Shown here piece by piece: positions 14,285-20,488 of a stretch of 20,488 nucleotides of DNA; position 1 is the first letter of the stretch, and each line of letters starts with the position of its first letter. A program made the translations under genes and the position numbers. The notes below the pieces were generated by a model, which saw only the letters and a program-made list of their open reading frames with translations, searched no databases and was not told the origin of the DNA. The stretch is taken from assembly GCA_900753095.1 (NCBI GenBank), contig CAADXT010000088.1, positions 1 to 20,488 on the forward strand. Direction: 5' to 3'. The DNA is from Eggerthellaceae bacterium. GTDB lineage: Bacteria > Actinomycetota > Coriobacteriia > Coriobacteriales > Eggerthellaceae.

Positions 14285-14290
14285 TATAGT
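14285..14290 (+). promoter_or_regulatory. Probable -10 element of the dapB promoter
   Basis: TATAGT at 14285-14290 fits a -10 hexamer in an AT-rich patch 48 bases before the dapB start. No good -35 lies at 16-18 bases. An alternative pair TTGGTG (14250-14255) and TATTAT (14274-14279) with an 18-base spacer also exists. The palindrome AACGCGTT (14261-14268) lies just upstream. Confidence 0.4.
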
Positions 14291-14337
14291 TGAAACCGAT
14301 TTTTCCCCTAACAGGGGTTCTCTGAATAGGAGTGCAA

Positions 14338-15102
14338 ATGATTTCTGTTGCTGTGGCCGGCTATGCTGGCCGTATGGGCTCTGCGGTAGTCGATGCGGTT
14401 ACCGCTGCCGACGATATGGAAGTGGTGTGCGGCATCGACCCCTTTGGAGGCGAGGCACCGTTCTCTACCTTCAAGAGCATTGATGAGGCCCTTGAAGGCG
14501 CCTCTTTCGACGTGCTCGTCGACTTCACCCAGCCGAGTGTTGTGGCGAAGACGTTGGCAAAGGCCCTGCCTGCAGGCGTTGACTGCGTAGTTGGCACGAC
14601 TGGAATGAGCGACGAGACCCTAAACGAGCTTGCGGCAAGCGCGGCGCCTGGAACCTGCTTGTTCTATGCGCCGAACTTCACCACGGGAGCCGTCCTCATG
14701 ATGGAGTTTGCCAAGGCAGCTGCACCTTATTTCCCTGAAGCCGAGGTGATGGAGTTCCATCATTGCAACAAGAAGGACGCTCCTAGCGGCACCGCCGTTC
14801 GTACTGCCCAGATCATCGCACGTGCGCGCGACTTCGAGAGCAAGGCCCCTGGCAGCGAAACCGAAATCGAAGGCTGCGAAGGCGCTCGAGGCGCGCTGGT
14901 CGAAGGCGTTCCGGTTCACTCGGTACGCTCCATGGGATACGTCGCAAGCCAGGAAGTTGTTTTCGGCTCCATGGGCCAGACGCTTACCATTCGCCACGAT
15001 TCCTGGGATCGCACCTCTTACATGCCGGGCGTTCTGCTGGGCATCCGCTCGGTGGGCAAATGCGACGGCCTGGTAGTTGGTTTGGAAAACTTCATGGCAT
15101 AG
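14338..15102 (+). CDS. dapB: 4-hydroxy-tetrahydrodipicolinate reductase DapB
   Basis: DapB reduces hydroxy-tetrahydrodipicolinate with NAD(P)H, the second committed step to diaminopimelate and lysine. The 254-residue protein has the Rossmann nucleotide motif VAGYAGRMG (Gly8, Gly11, Gly14), GTTGMSDE for the cofactor, and APNFTTGAV. The substrate/catalytic block EFHHCNKKDAPSGTA carries His141 and Lys145, the counterparts of the catalytic His and Lys in the E. coli enzyme. The C-terminus (SMGQTLTIRHDSWDRTSYMPG) is typical. AGGAG at 14328-14332 places the start at ATG 14338; an in-frame GTG at 14332 overlaps that site. dapA follows after 56 bases, so the two likely form one transcript, ending at the terminator after dapA. 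Confidence 0.97.
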   Translation: MISVAVAGYAGRMGSAVVDAVTAADDMEVVCGIDPFGGEAPFSTFKSIDEALEGASFDVLVDFTQPSVVAKTLAKALPAGVDCVVGTTGMSDETLNELAASAAPGTCLFYAPNFTTGAVLMMEFAKAAAPYFPEAEVMEFHHCNKKDAPSGTAVRTAQIIARARDFESKAPGSETEIEGCEGARGALVEGVPVHSVRSMGYVASQEVVFGSMGQTLTIRHDSWDRTSYMPGVLLGIRSVGKCDGLVVGLENFMA

Positions 15103-15158
15103 TCCTTGCTGTCATGCAATAATGAGCCACGTTGAATTAGCAAATGAAGGAGTTACAC

Positions 15159-16061
15159 ATGACCGCTGCAACAGAGCCACGCTTTGGTCGCATGATTCCC
15201 GCTATGGTTACCCCATTCGACGAGAATCTCGAACTCGATCTTGACCAGGTACGTGCTTTGGCTCGCCGTCTTGTAGATGGCGGAAGCGATGCCCTTATCA
15301 TCAACGGAACCACCGGCGAAAGCCCTACGGTGTTCTATCCTCAGAAGATGAAGCTTTTCGAAGCCGTTGTCTCCGAGGTAAAGGGAGAGGTTCCGATCAT
15401 CGCCAACGTTGGCGACAACTGCACTGCCGACACGGTGGATTTTGCCCGCGATGTCCAGAAGCTTGGCGTTGATGCGTTCATGTTGGTTGTTCCTTATTAC
15501 AACAAGCCTCCTCAAGAGGGTTTGTACCAGCATTTCAAGACCATCGCCGATGCGGTTGACCTTCCCATCATCCTTTACAACATCCCTGGCCGTACTGGCA
15601 TCAACATGCTGCCTGAAACTACCCTTCGTCTTGCCAACGATTGCGAGAACATCGTTGCCATCAAGGAAGCTTCGGGCGATTTGGATCAGGTTGCCGAGAT
15701 CATCAAGAACGCACCTGAAGGTTTCGACGTGTACTCAGGCGACGATTCCCTTACCTACGACATGATGAAGATCGGCGCAGCCGGCGTTATCTCAACCACG
15801 GGCAATGTTGCTCCGGCGCGCATGAAGGAGATAACCACGCTGTGCGCAGAGGGCAAGTTCGAAGAGGCTGCAGCCGCAAACGAGAAGCTGCTTCCCCTGA
15901 TGAACGAGCTGTTCGTTACCGCAAATCCCATTATGGTGAAGGAAGCGCTCAACCTTTCCGGCTTCCATGTTGGCGGCGTACGTCTTCCCTTGGTTGATGC
16001 CACGCCCGAGCAGTCTGCTCATTTGGCTCAGGTTATGCGCGAAGTCGGCGTTTTGGACTAG
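15159..16061 (+). CDS. dapA: 4-hydroxy-tetrahydrodipicolinate synthase DapA
   Basis: DapA condenses pyruvate with aspartate semialdehyde, the first step of the diaminopimelate/lysine branch. The 300-residue TIM-barrel protein carries the Schiff-base lysine Lys169 (AIKEASGD), the Tyr140 of YNIPGRTG and the threonine pair Thr51-Thr52 of NGTTGES, which together make the catalytic proton relay. PYYNKPPQEGLYQHF is another family hallmark. The ATG at 15159 follows AAGGAG by about eight bases; an in-frame start at 15144 overlaps that site. Neighbouring dapB supports the assignment over other pyruvate aldolases of the family. The gene ends 28 bases before a strong terminator. Confidence 0.97.
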   Translation: MTAATEPRFGRMIPAMVTPFDENLELDLDQVRALARRLVDGGSDALIINGTTGESPTVFYPQKMKLFEAVVSEVKGEVPIIANVGDNCTADTVDFARDVQKLGVDAFMLVVPYYNKPPQEGLYQHFKTIADAVDLPIILYNIPGRTGINMLPETTLRLANDCENIVAIKEASGDLDQVAEIIKNAPEGFDVYSGDDSLTYDMMKIGAAGVISTTGNVAPARMKEITTLCAEGKFEEAAAANEKLLPLMNELFVTANPIMVKEALNLSGFHVGGVRLPLVDATPEQSAHLAQVMREVGVLD

Positions 16062-16089
16062 CGCGACTGCTCCATCGCTCAGCATTTTC

Positions 16090-16123
16090 AAGGCAGGGTT
16101 TTCACCCTGCCTTTTCTTTTTTC
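16090..16123 (+). terminator. Intrinsic terminator after dapA
   Basis: AAGGCAGGGT (16090-16099) and ACCCTGCCTT (16104-16113) form a perfect 10-base-pair stem with loop TTTC, followed by a T-rich tail to 16122. A second, weaker hairpin lies downstream: GCAGG (16165-16169) with CCTGC (16174-16178), then TTTT. Confidence 0.94.
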
Positions 16124-16129
16124 GGGGAA

Positions 16130-16382
16130 AGATACGGCGAGCTTTACCAGGGAGGGCTAAGGCTGCAGGCTTTCCTGCTTTTCGTTTGACGAAACGCAAG
16201 GAACTAGATAGGGAAGAATTCGTGAAGGGAATGGCAATTACCTTCAGTAACGTTATTATTAATAAGTTATTCTATGCATCTTGTATGCGCAATTTAGGTC
16301 TTTGGATGAGCCCTGTTCTTGCTAGGTTTTTCAGGGCTGCATCTTGTATATGAAGTACAAACGCAAAACGAAAAGGAACTAC
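16130..16382 (+). promoter_or_regulatory. AT-rich leader region of rnj with repeats and hairpin
   Basis: The dapA-rnj gap is 321 bases; after the dapA terminator about 250 remain. It contains the palindrome TTATTA-T-TAATAA (16253-16265), a 12-base direct repeat TGCATCTTGTAT at 16275-16286 and 16338-16349, and a 7-base-pair stem AGCCCTG (16309-16315) with CAGGGCT (16332-16338) whose right arm abuts the second repeat. TATTCT (16268-16273) is a possible -10, but no matching -35 is clear. Base composition is visibly more AT-rich than the flanking genes. Confidence 0.45.
16222..16353 (+). CDS. Possible 43-codon small ORF upstream of rnj
   Basis: A GTG-started frame of 43 codons has AGGGAAG (16210-16216) five bases upstream and ends 29 bases before the rnj start. 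The predicted peptide is hydrophobic with a few basic residues. Its two copies of Ala-Ser-Cys come from the 12-base direct repeat, which is in the same frame. Codon use (ATT, AAT, TTA) is unlike the neighbouring genes, which argues against ordinary coding. It could be a regulatory leader peptide, a small membrane peptide, or chance. I recognise no family. Confidence 0.2.
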   Translation: MKGMAITFSNVIINKLFYASCMRNLGLWMSPVLARFFRAASCI

Positions 16383-18266
16383 ATGGCTGAAGAAAACAAC
16401 GAGCCTAACGATACTCAGAGCAAACCCCAGTCCACCGAATCGGTGAAGCACGTTCATCTTGAAAGGAAGCGTCCTAAGCTTTCCAAGTTCGATGAGCAGT
16501 CCGAGAAGGGGAGCAAGGAAAAGAACGCGGAGCAGGGCAAGAAGCATCATTCCCAAAACGCCCATCGCGGGAAAAAGGGTGGCCAGCACAATCACGCGGG
16601 CAAGCGCGATTCGAAGGCCAAGCTTCGTATCATTCCCCTGGGCGGCCTTGATGCCATCGGCAAGAACATGACTGCATTCGAATGTGGCAACGATATGGTC
16701 CTCGACGATGCTGGCTTGATGTTCCCAGACGATAATCACCCGGGTGTCGATCTTATCCTGCCCGATTACTCGTACGTGCTTGAGCATGCGGACAAGCTTC
16801 GCGGTATCGTGATCACCCACGGCCACGAAGACCATACGGGCTCCCTCCCTTACTTGCTGAAAGACCTTGATCGCAAGGTTCCCATCTATGCCACCAAGCT
16901 GACGCTGGGCCTTATCGAGGGCAAGCTGAAAGAGCATAAGATCAAAAACGCCAAGCTCTGCGAGATCAAGCCCGGTCAGTCTCTGAAGCTGGGATGCATT
17001 ACCGCCGAGTTCTTCTCGGTTAACCATTCCATCCCTGGAGCGGTGGGCGTCTTCTTCCGCACTCCGGCAGGCAACGTCTTGCACACGGGCGACTTCAAGC
17101 TTGACCAAAGCCCCATCGACGGTGTTCGCACCGACTTTGCAGCGCTTTCGCGTTTCAGCGAAGAGGGCGTTGACTTGATGATGTCCGACTCCACCAATGC
17201 AACCAACCCCAACTTCACGCCTTCCGAGGCCGAGGTTGGCAAGGTGCTTGATTCCATCATCTCCCGTGCAAAGGGGCGCGTTATCGTTGCCTCCTTCGCG
17301 TCGCATATCCATCGCATGCAGCAGATCTGCGACGCTGCCGTGCGCAATGGCCGCAAGGTGGCAGTAACGGGTCGCTCGATGGTTCAGAACACCGACATCG
17401 CACGTCGCCTTGGCTACCTGAAGATCGCCGACAAGGACATCATCGATGCGTACGACCTGAAGGGATGCCCTCCTGACTCCTACGTGGTCATGTGCACCGG
17501 TTCCCAGGGCGAGCCGCTTTCTGCATTGGCACGTATCGCGTCCGACAACCATAAAACCATCACGGTTGAAGAGGGCGATACGGTTATCATTTCCGCTACT
17601 CCGGTTCCCGGCAACGAGAAGGCGGTTACCAAGGTAACGAACGACTTGGCGAAAATCGGTGCCGATGTGTACGACAAAAGCCGTGCGCGCGTGCATGTTT
17701 CCGGCCATGCTTCCGCCGAAGAGCTGAAGCTTGTGCTTTCCATCGTGCAACCGAAGTATTTCATGCCGGTGCACGGCGAAGCCACGCATTTGCGCGCTCA
17801 CGCTGCGTTGGCCGAGGCTACCGGTGTGCCGCATAAGAATGTCTTCATCTGCGAGAACGGCGAGACGCTTGAGCTTACTGCCAAGGGCGTGCGTCGTGGC
17901 AAGCCCGTTCCCAGCGGCATCATCCTGGTTGACGGTTTGAGCGTTGGCGATACTTCAGAATTCGTCCTGAACGAGCGCACTAACCTCGGCTCTCAGGGTG
18001 TTGCCGTAATCGCCTGCGCGGTTAAGGCCGATTCGCATGACCTGCTGGGCAAGGTGCAGGTTGAGATGCACGGCATTCCCGGCGGTGATGAGCCTCAATT
18101 CGTGGACGCTGTGCGCAATGCCGTGTCCAGCGCCTTGAAGCGCTCGCTTTCCAAGAACGAGGAAACGCGTGCCGTTAAGCGCGCCGCGCGAAGCGCATTG
18201 CTTTCCATTCTGTGGGAGCGCACCAACCAGCGCCCGCTGGTGGTAATCAACATCCTTGAGGTCTAG
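16383..18266 (+). CDS. rnj: Ribonuclease J
   Basis: RNase J is a metallo-beta-lactamase/beta-CASP enzyme with 5'-to-3' exonuclease and endonuclease activity on mRNA and rRNA precursors. The 627-residue protein carries the metal-binding HGHEDH motif at 146-151. ITAEFFSVNHSIPGAVG, HTGDFKLDQ and the MMSDSTNA block follow, and the beta-CASP motifs include CTGSQGEPLSAL and VHVSGHAS. PKYFMPVHGEATHLRAH is also typical. Residues 1 to about 78 form a charged, Lys/His/Gln-rich extension absent from B. subtilis RNase J1, so the catalytic motif is shifted by about 70 residues. The ATG at 16383 follows AAAAGGA; an in-frame TTG at 16344 lacks a ribosome binding site. dapA upstream and ftsK downstream match the actinobacterial order. 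Confidence 0.96.
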   Translation: MAEENNEPNDTQSKPQSTESVKHVHLERKRPKLSKFDEQSEKGSKEKNAEQGKKHHSQNAHRGKKGGQHNHAGKRDSKAKLRIIPLGGLDAIGKNMTAFECGNDMVLDDAGLMFPDDNHPGVDLILPDYSYVLEHADKLRGIVITHGHEDHTGSLPYLLKDLDRKVPIYATKLTLGLIEGKLKEHKIKNAKLCEIKPGQSLKLGCITAEFFSVNHSIPGAVGVFFRTPAGNVLHTGDFKLDQSPIDGVRTDFAALSRFSEEGVDLMMSDSTNATNPNFTPSEAEVGKVLDSIISRAKGRVIVASFASHIHRMQQICDAAVRNGRKVAVTGRSMVQNTDIARRLGYLKIADKDIIDAYDLKGCPPDSYVVMCTGSQGEPLSALARIASDNHKTITVEEGDTVIISATPVPGNEKAVTKVTNDLAKIGADVYDKSRARVHVSGHASAEELKLVLSIVQPKYFMPVHGEATHLRAHAALAEATGVPHKNVFICENGETLELTAKGVRRGKPVPSGIILVDGLSVGDTSEFVLNERTNLGSQGVAVIACAVKADSHDLLGKVQVEMHGIPGGDEPQFVDAVRNAVSSALKRSLSKNEETRAVKRAARSALLSILWERTNQRPLVVINILEV

Positions 18267-18333
18267 TAAGAGATTCCAGGCCTTAGGGCCCAACGCGAAA
18301 CGAAACACACGATAAACGTACGAAAGGTTTCGA

Positions 18334-20488
18334 ATGGCATCTCAGCAAACAGGACGTCGCAGCAAACAGCAGGCTGGCAATGCGGGCTCCCAGCCGGGGG
18401 TCCGCAAGCTTGCCTCTGGCGGCAAACGCTCTCAGCAAGGTTCGCCAGAGCCAAGCTACGGCCATATTCTCGACGAGCGCACCAAACGCGATATAACCGC
18501 TGTTGCCCTTATCGTGGTATCTGTTGCGCTCTTCGCCATGGTGTTCATGGGGTCTGAGGGCGTTGTTACCGGGGCGATCTCTTTGGGACTTCGCTATTGC
18601 TTTGGCATCGGTGCCTACGTTTTGCCCTTTTTGCTGGTTGGGCTTGCCGCGACTTTGCTCATTCGCTTTGAGCGCGAAATGGTGCCAGCGCGCGTTGCCA
18701 TAGGCTTCGGGCTCCTTTTCGTTGCGTTTCTCACCATCGTCTCCCTGTTCACGCCTGGTGCGGAGGCCGACCCGAACCGTCTGTTCATCCAAGTTTTGCT
18801 GGTTGAGCACGGTGGCTATGTCGGCGGCGGCATTGCCTGGGCAGGGCTCGAGCTTTTCGGGCTTACCGTTTCGATGATCCTGATGGTTGGCGTGATCATC
18901 ATCGCGCTCATCGTTATCGGATTCTCCGTTTCTTCGCTTATCGAGAAGATTCGAGCCCATGCATCAGGACGCTCCGCATCTTTCGATGGGGAAGAGGACG
19001 GCTTTGCCCACATGCCTCGCATGTCTATAGCGCGCATTCGGAAGGGGAAGAATCCTTCTGCCGGCGACGACGTCGATCCTACCAAGGTCGATGTGGTGGG
19101 CTCGATGCCCACGCGCGCCATCGATTCGTCTAAGGTTGCCCGCGCCGCCGAGAAAACCCAGGTGATAGCTGAGCCAAAACCTGCGAAGAAGAGCCGTCGC
19201 ACCAACGGACAGCGTGCCCGTGAGGCTGCGCAAACCACCAAGGCTTTCAATTCGGTCGACTCGGCTAACGCCACTGAGGCGCCTAAGCAGCTCACGCGCA
19301 AGCTGGGCTCCCGCCCGAAGCCGGAAGCCGGCAAGGAATCTCAATCGGCGGCCGCCCCCCAGGTTATCAAGCCGGTTCGAAAGAAGGCTTCCGACGTTGC
19401 CACACCCGAGCCGCTTGAAGGTTTCGAGCTTCCCGACATGAGCCTGCTCAACACCTCGGAGAAAACCCCGGTAACCAAGGAAAGCGAAGCGTCGCTTCGT
19501 GCTACGGGCATGCTTCTGCAGGAAACGCTTGCCGACTTCGGCGTGGGTGCCGATGTGGTTGGGTGGGTTCATGGCCCTACGGTAACCTTGTTCAAGGTCG
19601 ACCTGCCTTCGGGTGTCCGTGTTAACCGCGTGTCGAACCTGACCGACGACATTGCCCTGGCGCTTGCTGCGCCTGGCGTGCGCATTTTCGCCCCTATTCC
19701 GGGGACCAACTACGTGGGCATCGAAGTGCCCAACAAAAAGCGCGAGACGGTGTTCTTGGGAGATGTTTTGAAAGACGCACCCGAGGGCCCGCTTCAGATC
19801 GCCATTGGCAAAGACGTCGAGGGTGAGAGCATCGTGAGCAACTTGGCCACTATGCCCCACTTGCTTATCGGCGGCACCACCGGCTCCGGCAAGTCGGTTG
19901 CCATCAACGGCATGATCATGTCGATCCTGATGCGTGCAACCCCTTCCGAGGTCCGCATGATCATGATCGACCCGAAACGCGTTGAGTTTACTCCTTACAA
20001 CGGCATCCCTCATCTGTATGTTCCGGTTGTTACGGAGGCTCGCGAGGCCGCAAGCGCTCTTTCGTGGGCGGTTGCCGAAATGGAGCGACGCCTGAAGGTG
20101 TTCAGCGGCATCGGGGCACGCAACATCGGCCAATACAACGCAAAGGCGCAAAAGGGCCTCGAGATCAACGACGCGCCAGCTGCCGAGATGCCCTACATCG
20201 TCATCATCATCGACGAGCTTGCCGACCTGATGATGAATGTGGGAAAGGAAGTGGAGTTCTCCATCTCCCGTTTGGCGCAGCTCGCCCGTGCGGCAGGCAT
20301 TCACCTTATCGTTGCGACGCAACGCCCTTCCACGAATGTCGTTACGGGCCTTATCAAGGCGAACATCACGAACCGCATCGCCTTCAATGTGGCATCCGGC
20401 ATCGACTCGCGCGTTATCCTCGACACGCCTGGCGCGGAAAACCTCATTGGCCTGGGAGATCTCCTCTTGTCCAAGCCTGAGCTTGCCA
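18334..20488 (+). CDS. ftsK: DNA translocase FtsK/SpoIIIE, 3' end outside window
   Basis: This is a membrane-anchored hexameric ATPase that pumps DNA through the division septum. The frame stays open to the window edge, giving 718 codons. After a basic N-terminus of about 50 residues there are four or five transmembrane helices (about residues 53-205). A charged low-complexity linker (about 210-380) and the motor domain follow. Walker A GGTTGSGKS is at 513-521 (Lys520) and Walker B IIIDELADL has Asp627-Glu628. ATQRPSTNVVTGLIKANITNRIAF and the end near LDTPGAENLIGLGDLL show the motor is nearly complete. The gamma DNA-reading domain is beyond the window. The start follows AAAGG; the gene lies 67 bases after rnj. 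Confidence 0.96.
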   Translation, partial: MASQQTGRRSKQQAGNAGSQPGVRKLASGGKRSQQGSPEPSYGHILDERTKRDITAVALIVVSVALFAMVFMGSEGVVTGAISLGLRYCFGIGAYVLPFLLVGLAATLLIRFEREMVPARVAIGFGLLFVAFLTIVSLFTPGAEADPNRLFIQVLLVEHGGYVGGGIAWAGLELFGLTVSMILMVGVIIIALIVIGFSVSSLIEKIRAHASGRSASFDGEEDGFAHMPRMSIARIRKGKNPSAGDDVDPTKVDVVGSMPTRAIDSSKVARAAEKTQVIAEPKPAKKSRRTNGQRAREAAQTTKAFNSVDSANATEAPKQLTRKLGSRPKPEAGKESQSAAAPQVIKPVRKKASDVATPEPLEGFELPDMSLLNTSEKTPVTKESEASLRATGMLLQETLADFGVGADVVGWVHGPTVTLFKVDLPSGVRVNRVSNLTDDIALALAAPGVRIFAPIPGTNYVGIEVPNKKRETVFLGDVLKDAPEGPLQIAIGKDVEGESIVSNLATMPHLLIGGTTGSGKSVAINGMIMSILMRATPSEVRMIMIDPKRVEFTPYNGIPHLYVPVVTEAREAASALSWAVAEMERRLKVFSGIGARNIGQYNAKAQKGLEINDAPAAEMPYIVIIIDELADLMMNVGKEVEFSISRLAQLARAAGIHLIVATQRPSTNVVTGLIKANITNRIAFNVASGIDSRVILDTPGAENLIGLGDLLLSKPELA

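Noticed and set aside
16200..16224. ECF-sigma-like promoter (GGAAC, 17 bases, GTG) before rnj
   Set aside because: Only a partial match to such promoters, with no supporting second site or regulator nearby. The TTGACG at 16186-16191 likewise lacks a -10 at normal spacing.
16272..17834. 520-codon - strand frame opposite rnj
   Set aside because: Opposite a complete RNase J with all catalytic motifs; no ribosome binding site or domain of its own.
18964..20322. 452-codon - strand frame opposite ftsK
   Set aside because: Antisense shadow; the + strand frame has Walker A and B motifs and runs to the window edge.
1..20488. CIRCE element, CRISPR array, insertion sequence, tRNA/rRNA genes or lysine riboswitch
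   Set aside because: I looked for each in the gaps and saw none. Gaps are short, and apart from the 12-base pair in the rnj leader I saw no repeated spacers or transposase-like frames.

Overview
The window is a bacterial chromosome segment of moderately high GC with every gene on the + strand. Gene order and protein features point to the Actinomycetota, most likely a Coriobacteriia member (Eggerthellaceae/Coriobacteriaceae type). That is an inference from synteny and protein character; no 16S or other decisive marker is present. I see no mobile element, CRISPR array, tRNA, rRNA or phage gene. Nearly all the content is conserved housekeeping, and most of the unusual signal lies in the gaps between genes.

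Layout. (1) Positions 1-7414 form a tightly packed stress/RNA-modification/ribosome-maturation operon: hrcA (5' end outside the window), dnaJ, rsmE, mtaB, phoH, ybeY, a DgkA-type lipid kinase, era and recO. Several junctions are ATGA stop/start overlaps. (2) A 227-base gap with a palindromic operator-like site and hairpins leads to a solitary EF-G-like GTPase gene with degenerate G motifs. (3) A clear promoter and a structured leader precede rpsO (S15), which ends at a strong terminator, followed by pnp (PNPase). The rpsO leader holds an AUG-UAG start-stop element with its own ribosome binding site and two competing long-range pairings. (4) A strong terminator sits against the ribosome binding site of a small TSCPD-domain gene, which is followed by an M16 zinc protease gene. 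(5) dapB and dapA (lysine/diaminopimelate branch) follow, ending at a strong terminator. (6) A 321-base gap with an AT-rich leader and a possible 43-codon ORF precedes rnj (RNase J). The window ends inside an ftsK/spoIIIE-type DNA translocase gene.

How the genes fit together. HrcA and DnaJ belong to the heat-shock circuit. RsmE, MtaB, YbeY, Era, S15, PNPase and RNase J all act on rRNA, tRNA or mRNA processing and 30S assembly. DapB and DapA supply diaminopimelate for peptidoglycan and lysine, and the DgkA-type kinase feeds lipid-carrier metabolism. FtsK links division to chromosome segregation. The series rpsO-pnp-M16 protease-dapB-dapA-rnj-ftsK resembles the conserved actinobacterial order, with the TSCPD gene as an insertion.

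I did not find a convincing new multi-gene system. The best candidates for something undescribed are the rpsO leader, the terminator/leader arrangement before the TSCPD gene, the rnj leader and the divergent EF-G-like protein.
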